Below are positions 62,753-64,000 of a DNA stretch of 64,000 nucleotides, in pieces (the stretch's first letter is position 1; each line of letters opens with the position of its first letter). The notes beneath the pieces were generated by a model, which saw nothing but the letters and a program-made list of their open reading frames with translations, did not search any database and had not been told where the DNA came from. The DNA lies in contig NZ_QVAI01000001.1 of NCBI RefSeq assembly GCF_003427025.1, positions 124,001 to 188,000 of the forward strand. Reading direction: 5' to 3'. Both the position numbers and the translations under genes were made by a program. This stretch comes from Jiangella endophytica (GTDB lineage: Bacteria; Actinomycetota; Actinomycetes; Jiangellales; Jiangellaceae).

Positions 62753-64000
62753 TCAGGTCTGCTGGGGCGATTCCGCAGCCAACCCGGCATTGCGGCCGGA
62801 CGCGGCCAGCGCCTGCCCGACATCGGCGACCTCGACGACGCGGATGCCGCCGGGCACCGGGCCGGGATCGGCCGGCACCAACGCCGTGGTGAACCCCATG
62901 CGTTCGGCCTCGGCCAGCCGCCGGTTGAGCCCGGAGACCCGGCGGATCTCGCCGGCCAGCCCGACCTCGCCGAGCGCGGTGAGCCCGGCCGGCAGCGGCG
63001 TGCCGGACGCCGCGCTGGCGACGGCCAGCAGCAGCGCGAGGTCGGTGGACGGCTCGGACAACTTGGCGCCGCCGACGGTGGAGGTGTAGACGTCGCTGTT
63101 GCTGAGCCGGACCTGCCCGCGGCGCTCGAGCACGGCCAGCACCATGGCGACCCGCGAGGAGTCGAGACCGCTGTTCGCCCGCCGCGGCGTGGCCAGCGCG
63201 GACGTGGCGACCAGCGCCTGCACCTCGCCGAGCAGCGGGCGCCGGCCCTCGAGTGTCACCGTGATGCAGGTGCCCGGGACCGGCGTGGCGTGGCGGGACA
63301 GGAACAACCCGGTGGGGTCGGCCAGCGAGCTGATGCCGGTGTCGGTGAGGTCGAAGCAGCCCACCTCGTCGGCCGGGCCGAACCGGTTCTTCACCGTGCG
63401 CACCATCCGCAGCCGGGAGTGGCGGTCGCCCTCGAAATGCAGCACGACGTCGACCAGGTGCTCGAGGACGCGCGGGCCGGCGATGCTGCCGTCCTTGGTG
63501 ACGTGGCCGACGAGGAGGGTGGCGATGCCGCGGTCCTTGGCCACCCGGATGAGCGACGCGGCCACCTCGCGGACCTGCGTGACGCCGCCGGCCGCGCCGT
63601 CGACGGCTGGGCTGGACACCGTTTGCACGGAGTCGAGGACCAGCAGCGACGGCCGCACCTCGTCGATGTGCCCGAGGACGGCGGACAGGTCGGTCTCGGC
63701 GGCGAGGTAGAGGTGATCGGCGACGGCGCCGGTGCGCTCGGCCCGCAGGCGGACCTGGGCCGTGGACTCTTCACCGGTGACGTAAAGCGCCCGGCCGGCC
63801 TCGTGCGCCCACCGCGCCGTGACGTCGAGCAGCAGCGTGGACTTGCCGACGCCGGGCTCGCCGGCCAGCAGGATGACGGCGCCTTGGACGAGGCCGCCGC
63901 CCAGCGCGCGGTCGAACTCGTCGACGCCGGTGGGCCGGGACCGCGCCGCCTCGAGGGTGACCGAGCCGATGGGCCGGGCCGCCTCGGTGACCGGGCCGGC
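62753..64000 (-). CDS. radA: DNA repair ATPase RadA (5' end outside window)
   Basis: RecA-like branch-migration helicase (also Sms). 415 codons are visible; the N-terminal zinc-finger part lies beyond base 64000, so a full length near 450-460 is expected. Walker A GEPGVGKST, LLVLDSVQT (Walker B), the RadA-specific KNRFG motif (VKNRFGPADEVG) and a Lon-type C-terminal domain (DLALLLAVASAASGTPLP, LGEVGLAGEIRRV) are present. It precedes disA on the same strand, the conserved pair that monitors DNA repair and cyclic di-AMP. Confidence 0.97.
   Translation of the reverse strand, partial: AGPVTEAARPIGSVTLEAARSRPTGVDEFDRALGGGLVQGAVILLAGEPGVGKSTLLLDVTARWAHEAGRALYVTGEESTAQVRLRAERTGAVADHLYLAAETDLSAVLGHIDEVRPSLLVLDSVQTVSSPAVDGAAGGVTQVREVAASLIRVAKDRGIATLLVGHVTKDGSIAGPRVLEHLVDVVLHFEGDRHSRLRMVRTVKNRFGPADEVGCFDLTDTGISSLADPTGLFLSRHATPVPGTCITVTLEGRRPLLGEVQALVATSALATPRRANSGLDSSRVAMVLAVLERRGQVRLSNSDVYTSTVGGAKLSEPSTDLALLLAVASAASGTPLPAGLTALGEVGLAGEIRRVSGLNRRLAEAERMGFTTALVPADPGPVPGGIRVVEVADVGQALAASGRNAGLAAESPQQT

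Overview
The window is 64 kb of very GC-rich (roughly 70 percent or more by eye) chromosomal DNA from a mycothiol-producing actinobacterium. The evidence is a mycothiol synthase (mshD), an actinobacterial-type GlnR, frequent GTG starts with 4-base stop/start overlaps, a MutT1-type Nudix/histidine-phosphatase next to ppk, a DUF1416 (SseC) protein beside a CysA2-type sulfurtransferase, and an XRE-hbhA-DUF2516 trio. From memory, several gene orders match Mycobacterium (Rv0811c to Rv0820, Rv0474 to Rv0476, Rv2984 to Rv2985). The large secreted ThuA/sorbosone-dehydrogenase/DUF1080 protein and the repeat-rich spacers fit a soil actinomycete such as Jiangella, but that genus is only a guess.

Layout. 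1-6.5 kb: truncated prfC, an isochorismatase-like hydrolase, a WYL regulator, a membrane Ser/Thr kinase, and a DUF47-Pit phosphate-uptake pair. 6.5-7.8 kb: gene-free DNA with long hairpin repeats. 7.8-12.5 kb: one 1570-residue secreted multidomain protein behind a LacI-type operator. 12.6-26.9 kb: a phosphate/polyphosphate block with pstSCAB (PHO box upstream), mutT1-like, CYTH-CHAD and ppk, then a LuxR-type two-component system divergent from an ABC/FtsX exporter. 27.4-37.8 kb: mshD, a hydrolase remnant, glnR, a hydrolase and moaD; then a lipoprotein, a thioredoxin-like protein and a sulfur operon behind a leaderless Cys-containing leader peptide; then DsrE, nitrobindin and ygfZ. 37.8-45.7 kb: an accessory stretch with sugar-nucleotide-type dehydrogenases, dtd, asparaginase, a TetR-controlled pair, an APC permease and a GH15-like hydrolase. 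45.7-46.9 kb: gene-free repeats, including a second, inverted copy of the 6.65-7.1 kb block. 46.9-64 kb: XRE-hbhA-like-DUF2516, a class A beta-lactamase-like lipoprotein, clpC, a HAD phosphatase, a secreted NagZ-NamZ-serine hydrolase operon for peptidoglycan salvage, mutY, an unknown secreted protein, an alpha/beta hydrolase, disA and truncated radA.

Two features stand out. First, there are several families of intergenic palindromic repeats. One is a ~129-base element that folds end to end into a single hairpin, with three full copies and one half copy; a ~460-bp block containing it occurs twice in opposite orientation 39 kb apart. Second, there is scattered gene decay: an alpha/beta hydrolase reduced to its two ends, an SDR missing its middle, a YCII-domain gene with a 1-base frameshift, a 57-bp duplication of the DsrE tail, and a C-terminal scrap of an NTF2-like gene. 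No tRNA, rRNA, CRISPR array, prophage or transposase gene was seen.
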